Source: Polymorphobacter sp.
GTDB lineage: Bacteria; Pseudomonadota; Alphaproteobacteria; Sphingomonadales; Sphingomonadaceae
Direction: 5' to 3'
Length of the DNA: 64,000 nucleotides
Assembly (NCBI RefSeq): GCF_025362435.1
Contig: NZ_JANYGL010000008.1
Span: 1 to 64,000, forward strand
In this document: in pieces, positions 9,818-20,239 of the stretch
Numbering within the stretch: the stretch's first letter is position 1
Layout: each line of letters begins with the position of its first letter
Position numbers and translations under genes: made by a program
The notes under the pieces: generated by a model
Database searches by the model: none
Told to the model about the DNA's origin: nothing
The model's input: the letters and a program-made list of their open reading frames with translations, nothing else

Positions 9818-11314
9818 ATGCCAGCAACCGAGCCAACCGATCGCCGGCGCGCCCTGACTGTCGCGATCCTGGTCGCGTTCGGTGCGGCGCTGCTGGTGTT
9901 CCAGCTGCTCGATCTCGGCTGGAGCCCGCTGCAGGCGTGGGACGAGTCGCGGCTCGCGGTCAACGCCTTCGAGATGATGCAGACCGGCGCGCGCTTCGTG
10001 ACGACCTACGACTATCGCCCCGACCTGTGGAACACCAAGCCGCCGCTGGTGATCAACCTCATGGCGTGGTCGATGCAGCTGCTCGGCCCGACCGCGTTCG
10101 CGCTGCGCCTGCCATCGGCGCTGGCGGCGTGCGCGACCGTGGCGGTGGTGCTGTTCGCCGTCCGCCGCACGACCGGCTCGCTCGGCTGCGGCCTCGCCGC
10201 CGCGACGCTGCTTGCGGCAGGACCGATCTTCCACGGCTACCACGGCGGCCAGACCGGCGATTACGACGCGGTCCTGACCCTGTTCACAACGGCGTACGGC
10301 TTTATCCTGTTCGACCTGATCGAGCGCGATCGACCGGCGCGGGCACTCGCGCTGACGGCCGGGCTGCTCGTCGGGCTGGCGATCCTGACCAAGGGCATCG
10401 CCGGGGTCATTCCCGGCGTCGGAATCGCCGTCTACGCACTGGTCTTCGCGTTCCAGACGCTGCCGCGGAAGCTCATCGACTATGCCATTGTCGGGGCGAT
10501 CGCCGGGATCATCGGCGGCGTCTTCTACTGGCTCCGCGGCGGCGCGAACGACGGTTACCTTGCTGCCGTTGCCCTCAACGAACTCGGTGGCCGGTTCGGC
10601 AGCTCGATCGAGCAACATCAGGGCGGCAGGTGGGTCTACCTTCGCGAACTGGCGATCTACCTCCCCGGCAGGTTGTGGCCGGCGCTCGTCGCGCTGCCGC
10701 TGCTCAGCGCAGGACCGTCGCGACGACTGGCGATCTTCTCGCTGTGCCAGGTCGCCGGCGTCCTCGTCGTTTATTCGAGCGCGGCGACCAAGATCGGCTG
10801 GTACATCATCCCAGCGATCCCTTTCCTCGCAACCTTGATCGCGCTCGCCGGTCTCGGCCTAATCCATGGTGCGAGCCGCTTCCCACCGCGCGTATCGACG
10901 GGCATCAAGTTCGCCCTCGCCCTGATCGTCGTCGGCTGCGCCCTGTTCTCGATCCGGCATCGCTACATCAAGCAGTTCATCCCGCCGACGCCGCCGCGCG
11001 CTTTCGACATGCTGATCGCCGCCGCGAACGAACGGAAGCTGCTGCCGCTCGTCGTCGTCGATACCGGATTTCATAACGACGCCGGCTTCGCCGGGTACGC
11101 GCCGACTCTCCGCTTCTACGCGCTCGCCGCGGCGCAGAGGAAAGTGACGGTCACCCAAGCTGTCGACTTTGATGCGCTCGGCGCCGCGCAAGCCTTCGGC
11201 AGCTGCGACCCCGCCGTTCGGGCGCGCGTCCCGAATTACGGGCAGGTCGTCTGGTCGGGGTCAGGCTGCGTCCTTGCCGAGCGTCGGGCAGTACCATCCG
11301 GGGTGGACGGCTGA
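9818..11314 (+). CDS. Glycosyltransferase family 39/ArnT-like membrane protein
   Basis: AWDESRLAVNAFEMMQTG...TYDYRPDLWNTKPPLVINLMAWSMQLLG (typical ArnT/PMT N-terminus), multiple TMs. Confidence 0.88.
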   Translation: MPATEPTDRRRALTVAILVAFGAALLVFQLLDLGWSPLQAWDESRLAVNAFEMMQTGARFVTTYDYRPDLWNTKPPLVINLMAWSMQLLGPTAFALRLPSALAACATVAVVLFAVRRTTGSLGCGLAAATLLAAGPIFHGYHGGQTGDYDAVLTLFTTAYGFILFDLIERDRPARALALTAGLLVGLAILTKGIAGVIPGVGIAVYALVFAFQTLPRKLIDYAIVGAIAGIIGGVFYWLRGGANDGYLAAVALNELGGRFGSSIEQHQGGRWVYLRELAIYLPGRLWPALVALPLLSAGPSRRLAIFSLCQVAGVLVVYSSAATKIGWYIIPAIPFLATLIALAGLGLIHGASRFPPRVSTGIKFALALIVVGCALFSIRHRYIKQFIPPTPPRAFDMLIAAANERKLLPLVVVDTGFHNDAGFAGYAPTLRFYALAAAQRKVTVTQAVDFDALGAAQAFGSCDPAVRARVPNYGQVVWSGSGCVLAERRAVPSGVDG

Positions 11315-11445
11315 GTCGGCACGCGTCATCTTGCCGCAATCATCGGGAGGAGTTGAATGGAGTTTGCAATCGTCGGTGGGCCGCGGGGTTTGCGCGGGTC
11401 TGCTGCGCTAGCGTGCCCTACGCCGACAACCCCGGTGGAACCGCG

Positions 11446-12075
11446 ATGATCCTGATGCCATCACCGTTTGCGACTACGGCAGCCTCGCCCGCGGCGCCGG
11501 CTGTCGACGGCCGGCATCGCCGCTCCGAACGGTCGCGCGACAGCATCGTCGCAGCGATGCTCGGCCTCGTCGCGGAAGGCGCGATCAGCCCCAGCGCGGA
11601 GGAGGTCGCCGCTCGCGCCGGGGTCGGCCTGCGCAGCGTCTTCCGCCACTTCCGCGATATGGAAAGCCTGTTCCAGGCGATGCAGATGCGTCTCGCCCAG
11701 GATTATCAGCTGTGGCTGGTGCCCTTTTCGACAATCGACTGGCGCTCGCAACTCGCAGAACTGATCGAGCGGCGGGTCATGACCTACGAGCGGCTATTGC
11801 CGTTCATGCGCGCAGCCGACGTCCATCGCCATCGCTCGGTCACGATCTACGACGAGCATCTCCGGATTCGCGCGATCATGCGCGCGCGTCTCAAGTCGGT
11901 TGTCGGCGACGCCTTTGCCGGTGATCCCGACGGCTTGGAGGCGCTCGACCTGCTGGTCAGCCCCGAGACGTGGCAGCGCCTGCGCCTCGCGCAGAACCTG
12001 ACCCCCGCAGTTGCCCGTCGCGTCATCGAGCAACAGGTCGAACGTGTGCTGCCGCCGCGACCGCGCGACAGCTAA
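11446..12075 (+). CDS. TetR/AcrR-family transcriptional regulator
   Basis: SRDSIVAAMLGLVAEGAISPSAEEVAARAGVGLRSVFRHFRDMESLF HTH; likely start MILMPSPF at 11446. Confidence 0.85.
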   Translation: MILMPSPFATTAASPAAPAVDGRHRRSERSRDSIVAAMLGLVAEGAISPSAEEVAARAGVGLRSVFRHFRDMESLFQAMQMRLAQDYQLWLVPFSTIDWRSQLAELIERRVMTYERLLPFMRAADVHRHRSVTIYDEHLRIRAIMRARLKSVVGDAFAGDPDGLEALDLLVSPETWQRLRLAQNLTPAVARRVIEQQVERVLPPRPRDS

Positions 12076-12108
12076 CCCGCGCCGCTGCCCCCGCGAGGCA
12101 GCCCGCGC

Positions 12109-14628
12109 CTAGAAGTTATGCCCGAGGCGCAAACCGATCGTCCGCGGGGTGTTGGTGACGATGTACGGGCGGATCGCGCACGAGCCGCATTCGGCATAGC
12201 GCGACAGCTGGGCGCGCTTGTCGAAGGCGTTCTCGACGACGATCTCAGCCGACAGGAACGGCCAGTTGACGCCGAGCGCGAAGTCGACCGTCGTATACGC
12301 CGCCAGCCGCCCGAGCGCCGTGGCCGGGTCGTATGACACCGCGGTCGGCGTGAACGCGACGGTCCTGATGTCGGCCGACGCCGAGCTCTGGTGGACGACG
12401 ACCGCCTGGACATGCCCCTTCAGCGTGTCGTTGAGCGGGGTTTCATACCGCGCGGTGCCGTTTATCTTGAACTGCGGCGTGATCGGCAGGCGCGTGCCCG
12501 CCGGAGCGGCGATGAAGTTGCCGCTGGCGGCGCTGCAGGTATAGGTCGGGTCGTCGATCCCGCAGAGGTTCTTGCGCGTCTTGGCGTCGGTATATGCGCC
12601 TGCGGCGACGAAGGTCAGGCCCGGCGCGGCGGTCCAGTTGAGGTCGGCTTCGATCCCCTTGATCCGCGCATTCGGCCCGTTGTGGACCTCGGTGAAGCTG
12701 TTGGCGCCGAGGAAGGCGAACTGGAACTTGTCCCAGTCCTGCCAGAAGAACGCACCGTTGAAGCGGACCGCGCGGTTGAACCAGCTGGTCTTGAAGCCGA
12801 GTTCGTAGTTGGTCAGGAAGTCGGAGGCATAAGGCGCAATCCCGGCGCGGCGGTTGATGCCGCCCGGGCGGAAACCGCGCGAGGCGGTGGCGTAGACGAG
12901 GTGATCGGTATTGATCCGCCACGTCGCATTACCCTTCCAGGTGAAGCCGGTGTCGCTCGCATCCTTCGGCACGACGGTGCCGTTCTGGAAGGTGCCGAGG
13001 TTGGTGCACGGCCCGCCGGGAACGTTCGCCGGCAGGATCGTCCCCGTCGGATTGTCGCGCACCGTCGCGCCTGTCGAGGTGTAGCAACCGGCGACACCGG
13101 TCCGCGAACTGCCGGCAGCGTTGTACGGTGGACCATTTGGATCGCGACCGAAGCCGAAGAAGCCGATCAGGCTGTTGTTGTATTTGAAGAAGCGCCCGCC
13201 TGCTGTCAGCGTAACGGCGGGGACGATGTCGTAGCTCGCTTCGCCAAAGACCGCATAGTCGCGGTCGACGCGGTCCTGCTGGGTCAGCCACAACGTCCCC
13301 GGATGGCCGTTGACCGACAGATTATCGGCGAGACCGGTGACCTGGTAGTCCTGATGGATCAGGTGCGTCTGGCGCTGGTAGAACAGGCCGCCGACGACGC
13401 GGAACGGCTGGTCGACCGGCGACGCGAGACGCAGTTCCTGGCTGACCTTGGTGAAATGGTCGGCCCCGATGATCGTCTGCGACGGATCGATGTGCTTGCC
13501 GGCATTGTCGGTGAAGTAGAAATACTGGGCGATCCCGCCGGCCCCGGCGTAGAGCGAGTCGTACTGCTCGGCATAGTCGGTGTAGTCCTGCGAGCTGTGG
13601 ACCTTGCGGTCGAGATACGCCCCGGCATAGGTCAGGTCGAAGTTGCCGATCTTGCCGGTGACAGTGAGCGCCGCCTGGACGAAGCGGTCGCGGTAGTATT
13701 CGGGCGAGAAATGCTGGACCTTGAGGTCGCCGAGGCTCGGGTCAAAGCCGAACGCGCCGTGGTTGACCTGCGTCTGGCCGAACACCGTCGGCTCGATCGT
13801 CCAATTGTCGTCGAGGTCGATCTTGAGCGCGGCGCGGCCCCCGGCGATGTCGACGGTGTTGTAGTTGTTCTTGACGAAGGCGGCGTTGTTCTTGGTGATG
13901 ACGCTGCCGTCGCTCGCGGGAAGGAAGGTCCGCGTGCCCGCGACGTTGTCGATGAAGCCGGCGTTGTGCTGGTACCAGCCGACGACGCGGAGTGCCGAAC
14001 GGTCGGTCAGCGGGGCGTTGACGAAGCCCTCGACCTTGCCGCCGATGCCGCCGTGCGAAACCGTATTGCCCTCGACGTCGATCGCCCCGGCCCAGCCGCC
14101 CGGATCGGGCTTGTTGGTGATGATGCGGATCGTCCCCGCCTCCGACGACGCGCCGTACAGCGTGCCCTGCGGCCCGGCGAGCGCCTCGATCCGGGCGATG
14201 TCGTAGATGTGGATGTCGAGCGTGCCGCCGATCGTCGTCACCGGCTGCTCGTCGAGATAGACGCCGACGCTGGGCAGCGGCCCCGAATGGTTGCCGTCGC
14301 CGCCGCTGGCGACGCCGCGGATATAAACGGTGGTCTGGCCCGGCTGGAGGGTCTGGAAGGTGACGCTCGGCAGCAGCTTGGTGAAGTCGTTGAAGTTCGA
14401 CACGTCGAGCTGGTCGAGCTTCTTGGTGCCGAGGACCTGGATGCTGATCGGCACGGTCTGGACGTTCTCGGAGCGCTTCTGCGCGGTGACGATGATCTCG
14501 TCGAGTGCACTGCCAGCGGGGGCATCGGCGACGGCGACCTGCGCCGCGTCCTGCGCGAACACCGGCGACCCGATCGCGGTCGTTGCCAGCAGCATCGCGA
14601 CAATCAATCTGGGCTCGCTGTCGCGCAT
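12109..14628 (-). CDS. TonB-dependent receptor
   Basis: Signal peptide, TonB box-like DEIIVTAQKRSENVQTVPISIQVL, plug domain, C-terminal FDKRAQLSRY...PRTIGLRLGHNF. Confidence 0.95.
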   Translation of the reverse strand: MRDSEPRLIVAMLLATTAIGSPVFAQDAAQVAVADAPAGSALDEIIVTAQKRSENVQTVPISIQVLGTKKLDQLDVSNFNDFTKLLPSVTFQTLQPGQTTVYIRGVASGGDGNHSGPLPSVGVYLDEQPVTTIGGTLDIHIYDIARIEALAGPQGTLYGASSEAGTIRIITNKPDPGGWAGAIDVEGNTVSHGGIGGKVEGFVNAPLTDRSALRVVGWYQHNAGFIDNVAGTRTFLPASDGSVITKNNAAFVKNNYNTVDIAGGRAALKIDLDDNWTIEPTVFGQTQVNHGAFGFDPSLGDLKVQHFSPEYYRDRFVQAALTVTGKIGNFDLTYAGAYLDRKVHSSQDYTDYAEQYDSLYAGAGGIAQYFYFTDNAGKHIDPSQTIIGADHFTKVSQELRLASPVDQPFRVVGGLFYQRQTHLIHQDYQVTGLADNLSVNGHPGTLWLTQQDRVDRDYAVFGEASYDIVPAVTLTAGGRFFKYNNSLIGFFGFGRDPNGPPYNAAGSSRTGVAGCYTSTGATVRDNPTGTILPANVPGGPCTNLGTFQNGTVVPKDASDTGFTWKGNATWRINTDHLVYATASRGFRPGGINRRAGIAPYASDFLTNYELGFKTSWFNRAVRFNGAFFWQDWDKFQFAFLGANSFTEVHNGPNARIKGIEADLNWTAAPGLTFVAAGAYTDAKTRKNLCGIDDPTYTCSAASGNFIAAPAGTRLPITPQFKINGTARYETPLNDTLKGHVQAVVVHQSSASADIRTVAFTPTAVSYDPATALGRLAAYTTVDFALGVNWPFLSAEIVVENAFDKRAQLSRYAECGSCAIRPYIVTNTPRTIGLRLGHNF

Positions 14629-14734
14629 GAACCAATCCCCCGGGCTACGATCGAAGGATCGCCCCCGGCACTGCGGACGTCAAGCGGCGTGCTGCGTCGC
14701 GGCAAAACGATTGCACCAGTGTTGCAATTTCGCG

Positions 14735-16411
14735 TCAGTCGGCGAGCCGCCCCAACGCCTCGCGCAGCGGGCTGAGCCATTGGTCGTACACCCGCCACTG
14801 ATCGAGCCCGGCGGCGCTGATCGGGCGGCGGACCTGCTCCGAACTCGGCGTGCGGATCGCCCGCTCGGTCTCCCAGAAGCGCAGGCACGCCGGATCGAAG
14901 TCGAGCCCGCAATTATCGAGCAGCCGCCGGACCTCGCGCTCGGGATCGGCGACGAGGGCCTCGTGGTCGAGCCGGTGGATCGCGCCCGGCTGGACCGCGT
15001 CGAAGTGATCCATCAGCCCGGCATAGTCGCGGTAATACGCCCCCATGTCGGCGAGGCCGTAGCTGAACCCCTGCCCGCGGGCGAAGTGCTGGGTGAAGTT
15101 CGACCAGCCGCACGCCATCGGCTGGCGGCGCGCGTCGATGATCTTGGCGTTGGGCAGGATCAGCCGGATCATCCCGGCGTGGAGCCAGTTGTTCGGCAGC
15201 TTGTCGATGAACCGCGGCCGCCCGGTCTTCCGCTGGACCTTTGCCCGCGCGAGATAATCGGTCCCGAACGCGGCAAGGTCGGCGGTTGCGAGCGCCTCGG
15301 GATAGGCGGTGACGCTGCTCGCCCCGTCGCGCTCGCCGACCTGCCACGCGAGTGCCGGGATGTCGGGGAGTTCGGACGTGCCTTCGACGTCGGGGTGGCT
15401 GCTCAGGATTTGCTCGACCAGCGTCGACCCCGAGCGCGGCATGCCGATAATGAAGATCGGATCGGCGGCGGGATCGCCCTGCCCGGCGCGCGCGGCGAAC
15501 AGTTCGGCGGTGAAGAAATGGCGCGCGCGGTCGACGGCGGCGGTCGTCTCGGCGGCGTCGTACTTGAGCTGGCCTGCGCGGATCGCGTTGCCCTCGGCGT
15601 AGTGCGCGAAGCTGGCTTCAGGGTCGCCGCGATCGCCGAGTGCCTTGCCGAGCGCGAAGTGGAGGTGGAGGCGGTCCTCGTCGGCGAGCCCGGCATCCGT
15701 CAGCGCGAGGGTCATCGCCGCGACGTCGGCGTCCGAAAAGCTGACGGTCTTAAGGTTGGCGAGGCTCCAGTACGCCTCGCCGAGCGCCGGGGCCTGGGCG
15801 ATCGCCTCGCGGTACGCCGCGATCGCCTCGCCCTGCCGCCCGACGGTCTTGAGCGCATGGCCGTAGCTCATCCACCCCTTCGGCTGGCGCGGATGGTCGA
15901 CAAGCAAGTCGGCATAGACCGCAAGTGCCGCGTCGAAGTCGCCGAGCCGGGCAAGCGCCGCCGCACGCAGGTTGCGGTAGCTCGGATTGCCGGGATCGAG
16001 CGCGAGCAGCCGCACGATTTCGTCGAGCGCTTCGGTCGACCGCGTCCGGCGGTGGAGGATCGTCGCGAGGTTGAAGCGCGCCTCGCGGAACGACGGCGCA
16101 AGGTCGAGCGCGCGACGCAGGAGCGTCTCGGCATCGCGGTAGCGCCCTAGCCGCCCGGCGAGTTCGGCGAGCATCCGCATCGCCGCGACATCGGTCGGCC
16201 GCCGCTTGAGGCGCGGTCGCAGCAGTCGCTCGGCAACCGCGAGCCGCCCCTCGCCGAGCGCAACCGCCGCCGCAATGAGCTCGGCATCGTGAACCGATGC
16301 GGCAACGGCGTGGCAATGCGCGGCGTCTCCGCTGGCGCGGTCGCCCGCGGCGATGGCGCGGTCGCCACGGTCCTGCCACGCCTCGGCGGTCAGTGGTCGC
16401 AAGTTCGCCAT
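14735..16411 (-). CDS. TPR-containing sulfotransferase family protein
   Basis: TPR repeats, then PIFIIGMPRSGSTLVEQILSSHPDVEGTSELPDI 5'-PSB loop and FIDKLPNNW. Confidence 0.93.
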   Translation of the reverse strand: MANLRPLTAEAWQDRGDRAIAAGDRASGDAAHCHAVAASVHDAELIAAAVALGEGRLAVAERLLRPRLKRRPTDVAAMRMLAELAGRLGRYRDAETLLRRALDLAPSFREARFNLATILHRRTRSTEALDEIVRLLALDPGNPSYRNLRAAALARLGDFDAALAVYADLLVDHPRQPKGWMSYGHALKTVGRQGEAIAAYREAIAQAPALGEAYWSLANLKTVSFSDADVAAMTLALTDAGLADEDRLHLHFALGKALGDRGDPEASFAHYAEGNAIRAGQLKYDAAETTAAVDRARHFFTAELFAARAGQGDPAADPIFIIGMPRSGSTLVEQILSSHPDVEGTSELPDIPALAWQVGERDGASSVTAYPEALATADLAAFGTDYLARAKVQRKTGRPRFIDKLPNNWLHAGMIRLILPNAKIIDARRQPMACGWSNFTQHFARGQGFSYGLADMGAYYRDYAGLMDHFDAVQPGAIHRLDHEALVADPEREVRRLLDNCGLDFDPACLRFWETERAIRTPSSEQVRRPISAAGLDQWRVYDQWLSPLREALGRLAD

Positions 16412-16547
16412 CGCCGACCAATCCCGGCGCGCGGCGGTACTGTCAATGGCAGGCGCCCAGCGATCCGCATTCTGGTCTTGGTACGCTGCTGCAGCGGTCG
16501 TAACTCTTCGACTAACTGAGTGCTGGCGATTCACTTCGATTTGCGAG

Positions 16548-19500
16548 ATGGCTGATCGCCGACCGGGTCTGAACAGGCATAACATCGAGGGATTTCGAGC
16601 ATTGGCCGACGCGTCGCCCGCCCTCCCCGCCGCGCAGCGCCGCCAGCTGACGATCCTGTTCTGCGATCTCGTCGGGTCGACCAGGCTCGCGACCGAACTC
16701 GACCCCGAGGACATGCAGGACGTCATTCGCGGTTTCCTCGAGACGTGTCGCGACCGGATCGAGGCAGCGGGCGGCGTCGTCGCCAAATATATGGGCGACG
16801 GTGTGCTCGCCTATTTCGGCTTCCCCGACGCGCATGAGGACGACGCCGCGCGGGCACTCCACGCGGCATCGACGATCGTCGCCGCGACGAGGCGGCTGCC
16901 GACGCCGCACGGCGGCGCGCTGGCGGTACGATCGGGCATCGCCACCGGCCTCGCAGTGGTCGGCGAGCCGCTCGGCACCGGCGCTGCGGCCGAACTTGCC
17001 GTGATCGGCGATACGCCCAATCTCGCGGCGCGGCTGCAGACGCTCGCTTTGCCCAACCAGATCGTCATTTCCGATCGAACCCGTGAACTCGTCACCGGCG
17101 TCTTCGAAGTCGAACAGCTGCCGACGACCGCGCTCAAGGGGTTCGCCACCGACCGCGCGGCGTGGCGCGTCATTGGTCCCAGCGCCACGCCGAGCCGCTT
17201 CGGCCAGCGCCGCGATCGTGGCCTGACGCGCTTCGTCGGGCGGGCCGTCGAACTCAACACGATCGCGACGGCGTGGCAACGGGCGGCGGCGGGACATGGC
17301 GGAGTCGTCGGCGTGATCGGCCCTGCCGGCGTCGGCAAGTCGCGGCTGGTCTACGAGGCGCATCGCCGGATCGCCCGCGAGCCGCACATCGCTGTCACCG
17401 CTGCCGGCGTCCCGATCTTCGCCAACAGTCCGTTCCACGCGATCGGCCAGATGATCCGACGGCGGCTGGCGGTTCTCGGCGGCGAGACGCTCACGGGTCT
17501 CGAGGCAATGCTTCGCCGGACCGGCATCGCCAGCGACCCGGCGCTGCCGCTCATCGCCGAAATGCTCGGCATCGCTTTGTCCGATACCGCCGAGCCGCTC
17601 GCGATGAGCGCCGATGCCCGGCGCAGCGCGCTGATCGAGGCGCTGGTGGCTTTGTTCGACAATGGCTCGGCCGGCTGGCCGACGCTGCTGATGATCGAGG
17701 ACCTGCAGTGGCTCGATCCGTCGTCGCTGAGCCTGATCGCACGCCTTGCCGAGGGCGCTGCGACGCGCCGCCTCCTCATCCTGTTCACCGCGCGTGATCA
17801 ACCTGCAGGCATGGAACTCGCGGCGACGCGGCGGATCGATCTCGGCGGGCTCGGGCCGGACGACATGCGCACGCTGCTTGGCGCGGTCACGGTCCAGCTC
17901 GACACCGCGACGATCGACGGCGTCATCGAGCGCTCGGCCGGGATCCCGCTGTTCGCGGAGGAACTTGCCGCCCTTGTCGCGGTACAGGCGGATAATGCCG
18001 ACGCGCGGATTCCGGCGACGCTTTCGGACCTGCTGATGGCGCGGCTCGGCGGGCTCGGGGCGGCGCTGCCGGTCGCCCAGACGGCAGCGGTGCTGGGCAC
18101 GGAATGCGCGCTCGACCTGCTTGCCAAGGTGGTCGGCGATGCGGAATCGATCGACGGCGCGATCGCGCGGCTGGTCGCGACGGGGTTGATCGAACCGCAC
18201 CCGACCAAGGTTGTTTTCCGCCACTCGCTCGTCCGCGACGCCGCCTACGAAGCGCTGCTTCGCCGCGACCGCCGGTCGCTCCACGCGCGCGCCGCCGCCG
18301 TCATCGCCGCGGAGTTTCCCGACCTGCTGGCCGAGCAGCCCGACGTCGTCGCGCACCATCTGACCGAGGCCGGCAGCGCCTATGCCGCCGATGCGTGGTT
18401 GCACGCGGGCCGCGCGATGGCGGAGCGCAGCGCGTATGTCGAAGCCGAGCGCGCCTTCGACCGCGGTCTCGCGCTGCTCGACCGTATTCCCGTCGGCGCC
18501 CGCGATGCAATCGAGCTACGCCTCCAGAGCCGGCTCGCTGTCGCGGCGCAGATCAACCACGGTTATTCGGCCGAACGAACCGTGGCGGCGGCGACGCGGG
18601 CACGCGAACTCGCCGAACTCGGCGGCGACATCACCAGCCAGGTCGAAAACACCGCGTGGCAATGGGGCGCGGCGTCGAGCGCGGGCGACTATGATACCGC
18701 TGGTCGGCTCGCCAGCCACGTCTTGCGGCTGGCTCGCGCACACGGCGCGCCCGAAGCCCTTGCGACGGCACATATGATCGCGCTGACCTCGCGCTACCGG
18801 GTCGGCAAGCTGCTGGCTGCCGAAGAAGCGTTCGAGCACGGTCGCCATTATTTCGAGCAGCAGGCTTTCGCCGACCGTCCCGGAGCGATCGAGCAGACCT
18901 TCGGCAACGCGGCGATCATCGCGTGGCTGCTCGGGGACCATCAAGAAGCGCTGCAGCGGCTGAGCCCCGTTCTCGCGCTCGCCGGGGCGACCGAACATCC
19001 GTACCGGCAGGCGATGGCCGCGTTCATGGCGGCGCTGGCGCTGACGATCTTCGGCGCGTTCGACGAGGCACGCCGATCGGCGCTGCTGGCAACCGAGATC
19101 TCGGACAAGCACGGCTTCCCCCAATACACGCTCGGCGCACGGATCATCCTGGGCCGCGCCGAGGCCGGGCTTGGGCGGGCCGAGGCCGGCGTGGCGCTGC
19201 TTCGCGGCGGCATCGCGGCAATAATGGAGACGCGGCTCGGGGCTGCGATCACGCTGTACCTGACGTGGCTCGCCGCAGTCGAACAGATGATCGGCGACAC
19301 CGCGGCGGCGACGGTGACGATCGACCGCGCCCTGACCGCCAACCCGCTCGAACGCTTCTACCGGCCCGAGAGCCTGCGCATCCGCGCCGCGCTCGCGCTT
19401 GCCGCGGGCGACCACGCAGCCGCGATCGCCGCTGCCGCCGAGGCAGTTGCCAACGCGCGGGCGATGGGCGCACGCAGCCTGCACGCGCTGGCGGTCGCCG

Positions 19501-19553
19501 ACCACAATGAGATTTTGCGGGCGGCGGGCAGCGGCGCTAGCTTACCATCCTGA
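16548..19553 (+). CDS. Class III adenylate/guanylate cyclase-AAA ATPase-TPR fusion
   Basis: Cyclase domain QLTILFCDLVGSTRLATELDPEDM...KYMGDGVLAYFGFPDAHEDDA; Walker A GPAGVGKSRLV; Walker B TLLMIEDLQWLD; C-terminal TPR-like region. Confidence 0.93.
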   Translation: MADRRPGLNRHNIEGFRALADASPALPAAQRRQLTILFCDLVGSTRLATELDPEDMQDVIRGFLETCRDRIEAAGGVVAKYMGDGVLAYFGFPDAHEDDAARALHAASTIVAATRRLPTPHGGALAVRSGIATGLAVVGEPLGTGAAAELAVIGDTPNLAARLQTLALPNQIVISDRTRELVTGVFEVEQLPTTALKGFATDRAAWRVIGPSATPSRFGQRRDRGLTRFVGRAVELNTIATAWQRAAAGHGGVVGVIGPAGVGKSRLVYEAHRRIAREPHIAVTAAGVPIFANSPFHAIGQMIRRRLAVLGGETLTGLEAMLRRTGIASDPALPLIAEMLGIALSDTAEPLAMSADARRSALIEALVALFDNGSAGWPTLLMIEDLQWLDPSSLSLIARLAEGAATRRLLILFTARDQPAGMELAATRRIDLGGLGPDDMRTLLGAVTVQLDTATIDGVIERSAGIPLFAEELAALVAVQADNADARIPATLSDLLMARLGGLGAALPVAQTAAVLGTECALDLLAKVVGDAESIDGAIARLVATGLIEPHPTKVVFRHSLVRDAAYEALLRRDRRSLHARAAAVIAAEFPDLLAEQPDVVAHHLTEAGSAYAADAWLHAGRAMAERSAYVEAERAFDRGLALLDRIPVGARDAIELRLQSRLAVAAQINHGYSAERTVAAATRARELAELGGDITSQVENTAWQWGAASSAGDYDTAGRLASHVLRLARAHGAPEALATAHMIALTSRYRVGKLLAAEEAFEHGRHYFEQQAFADRPGAIEQTFGNAAIIAWLLGDHQEALQRLSPVLALAGATEHPYRQAMAAFMAALALTIFGAFDEARRSALLATEISDKHGFPQYTLGARIILGRAEAGLGRAEAGVALLRGGIAAIMETRLGAAITLYLTWLAAVEQMIGDTAAATVTIDRALTANPLERFYRPESLRIRAALALAAGDHAAAIAAAAEAVANARAMGARSLHALAVADHNEILRAAGSGASLPS

Positions 19554-19938
19554 CGGCCTCGCCGCTGACGACCTCGTCGGCGAGAATCCCTTGCTGCGAC
19601 ATGATCTTGGCGCCGGTCGAAGTCATCCAGAAGCGGTCGTCACCACCGACGGTGACGAAGGCGAAGCTGCCCTCGAGAAGCTGGTCGGGCGTGGTGAAGG
19701 TGATCGTCGCGACGCCGGTCCCGTCGGCATCGAAGCTGTATGTGCCGGTCAAGACTGGATAAGTAACGATGAGCTTGCTGCCCAGACCTTCCAGTTTCGT
19801 GATCGTCGACGTCTGCTTCCCGGTGATCTTGCCGCTGTCGAGCAGCTCCATCACGCCGAGTCCGACAAGGTAGTATTGATCATCATTGCCATCTACTGCG
19901 AAGCCACTGAATTTGAAAGAAAAACGTCCAGCACGCAT
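19537..19938 (-). CDS. Hypothetical protein, 133 aa, predicted beta-rich
   Basis: Intact ORF MRAGRFSFKFSGFAVDGNDDQYYLVGLGVMEL... with protein-like composition; 3' end overlaps the cyclase gene by 17 nt. Confidence 0.65.
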   Translation of the reverse strand: MRAGRFSFKFSGFAVDGNDDQYYLVGLGVMELLDSGKITGKQTSTITKLEGLGSKLIVTYPVLTGTYSFDADGTGVATITFTTPDQLLEGSFAFVTVGGDDRFWMTSTGAKIMSQQGILADEVVSGEAVRMVS

Positions 19939-20032
19939 GCTTCATTCCTTCCAGCGGTATAACGCGCAACTGTTGACAGAGCGAGTTGGCCAAGTAAAGT
20001 CCTGGCACCATCGCTGCAACATGGGGGAAATC

Positions 20033-20239
20033 ATGACCGACACCAAGCCGAGCATTGCCGCCTCGACGGCACAGGTTTTCTGCCCGGGTCCGGTCACAAA
20101 GGGCCTGTCGAAAGAACAGATTGCTGCGCTCGTCGAATTCAAGAAGGAACTCGTCGCGTCGCTGCAGAAGCTCTATCTCGTCGTGCCGGAGACCGAGGCC
20201 GACACCCTGCTCAAGCAGTTCGTCGCGACGCTGCCGTAG
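20033..20239 (+). CDS. Hypothetical small protein, 68 aa
   Basis: MTDTKPSIAASTAQVFCPGPVTKGLSKEQIAALVEFKKELVASLQKLYLVVPETEADTLLKQFVATLP; purine-rich stretch (gggggaaa) upstream of ATG. Confidence 0.6.
   Translation: MTDTKPSIAASTAQVFCPGPVTKGLSKEQIAALVEFKKELVASLQKLYLVVPETEADTLLKQFVATLP

Noticed and set aside
12391-14775. 794-aa plus-strand ORF opposite the TonB receptor
   Set aside because: Antisense GC-rich shadow ORF (Arg/Asp/Val-rich, no domain); the minus strand has a clear TonB receptor.
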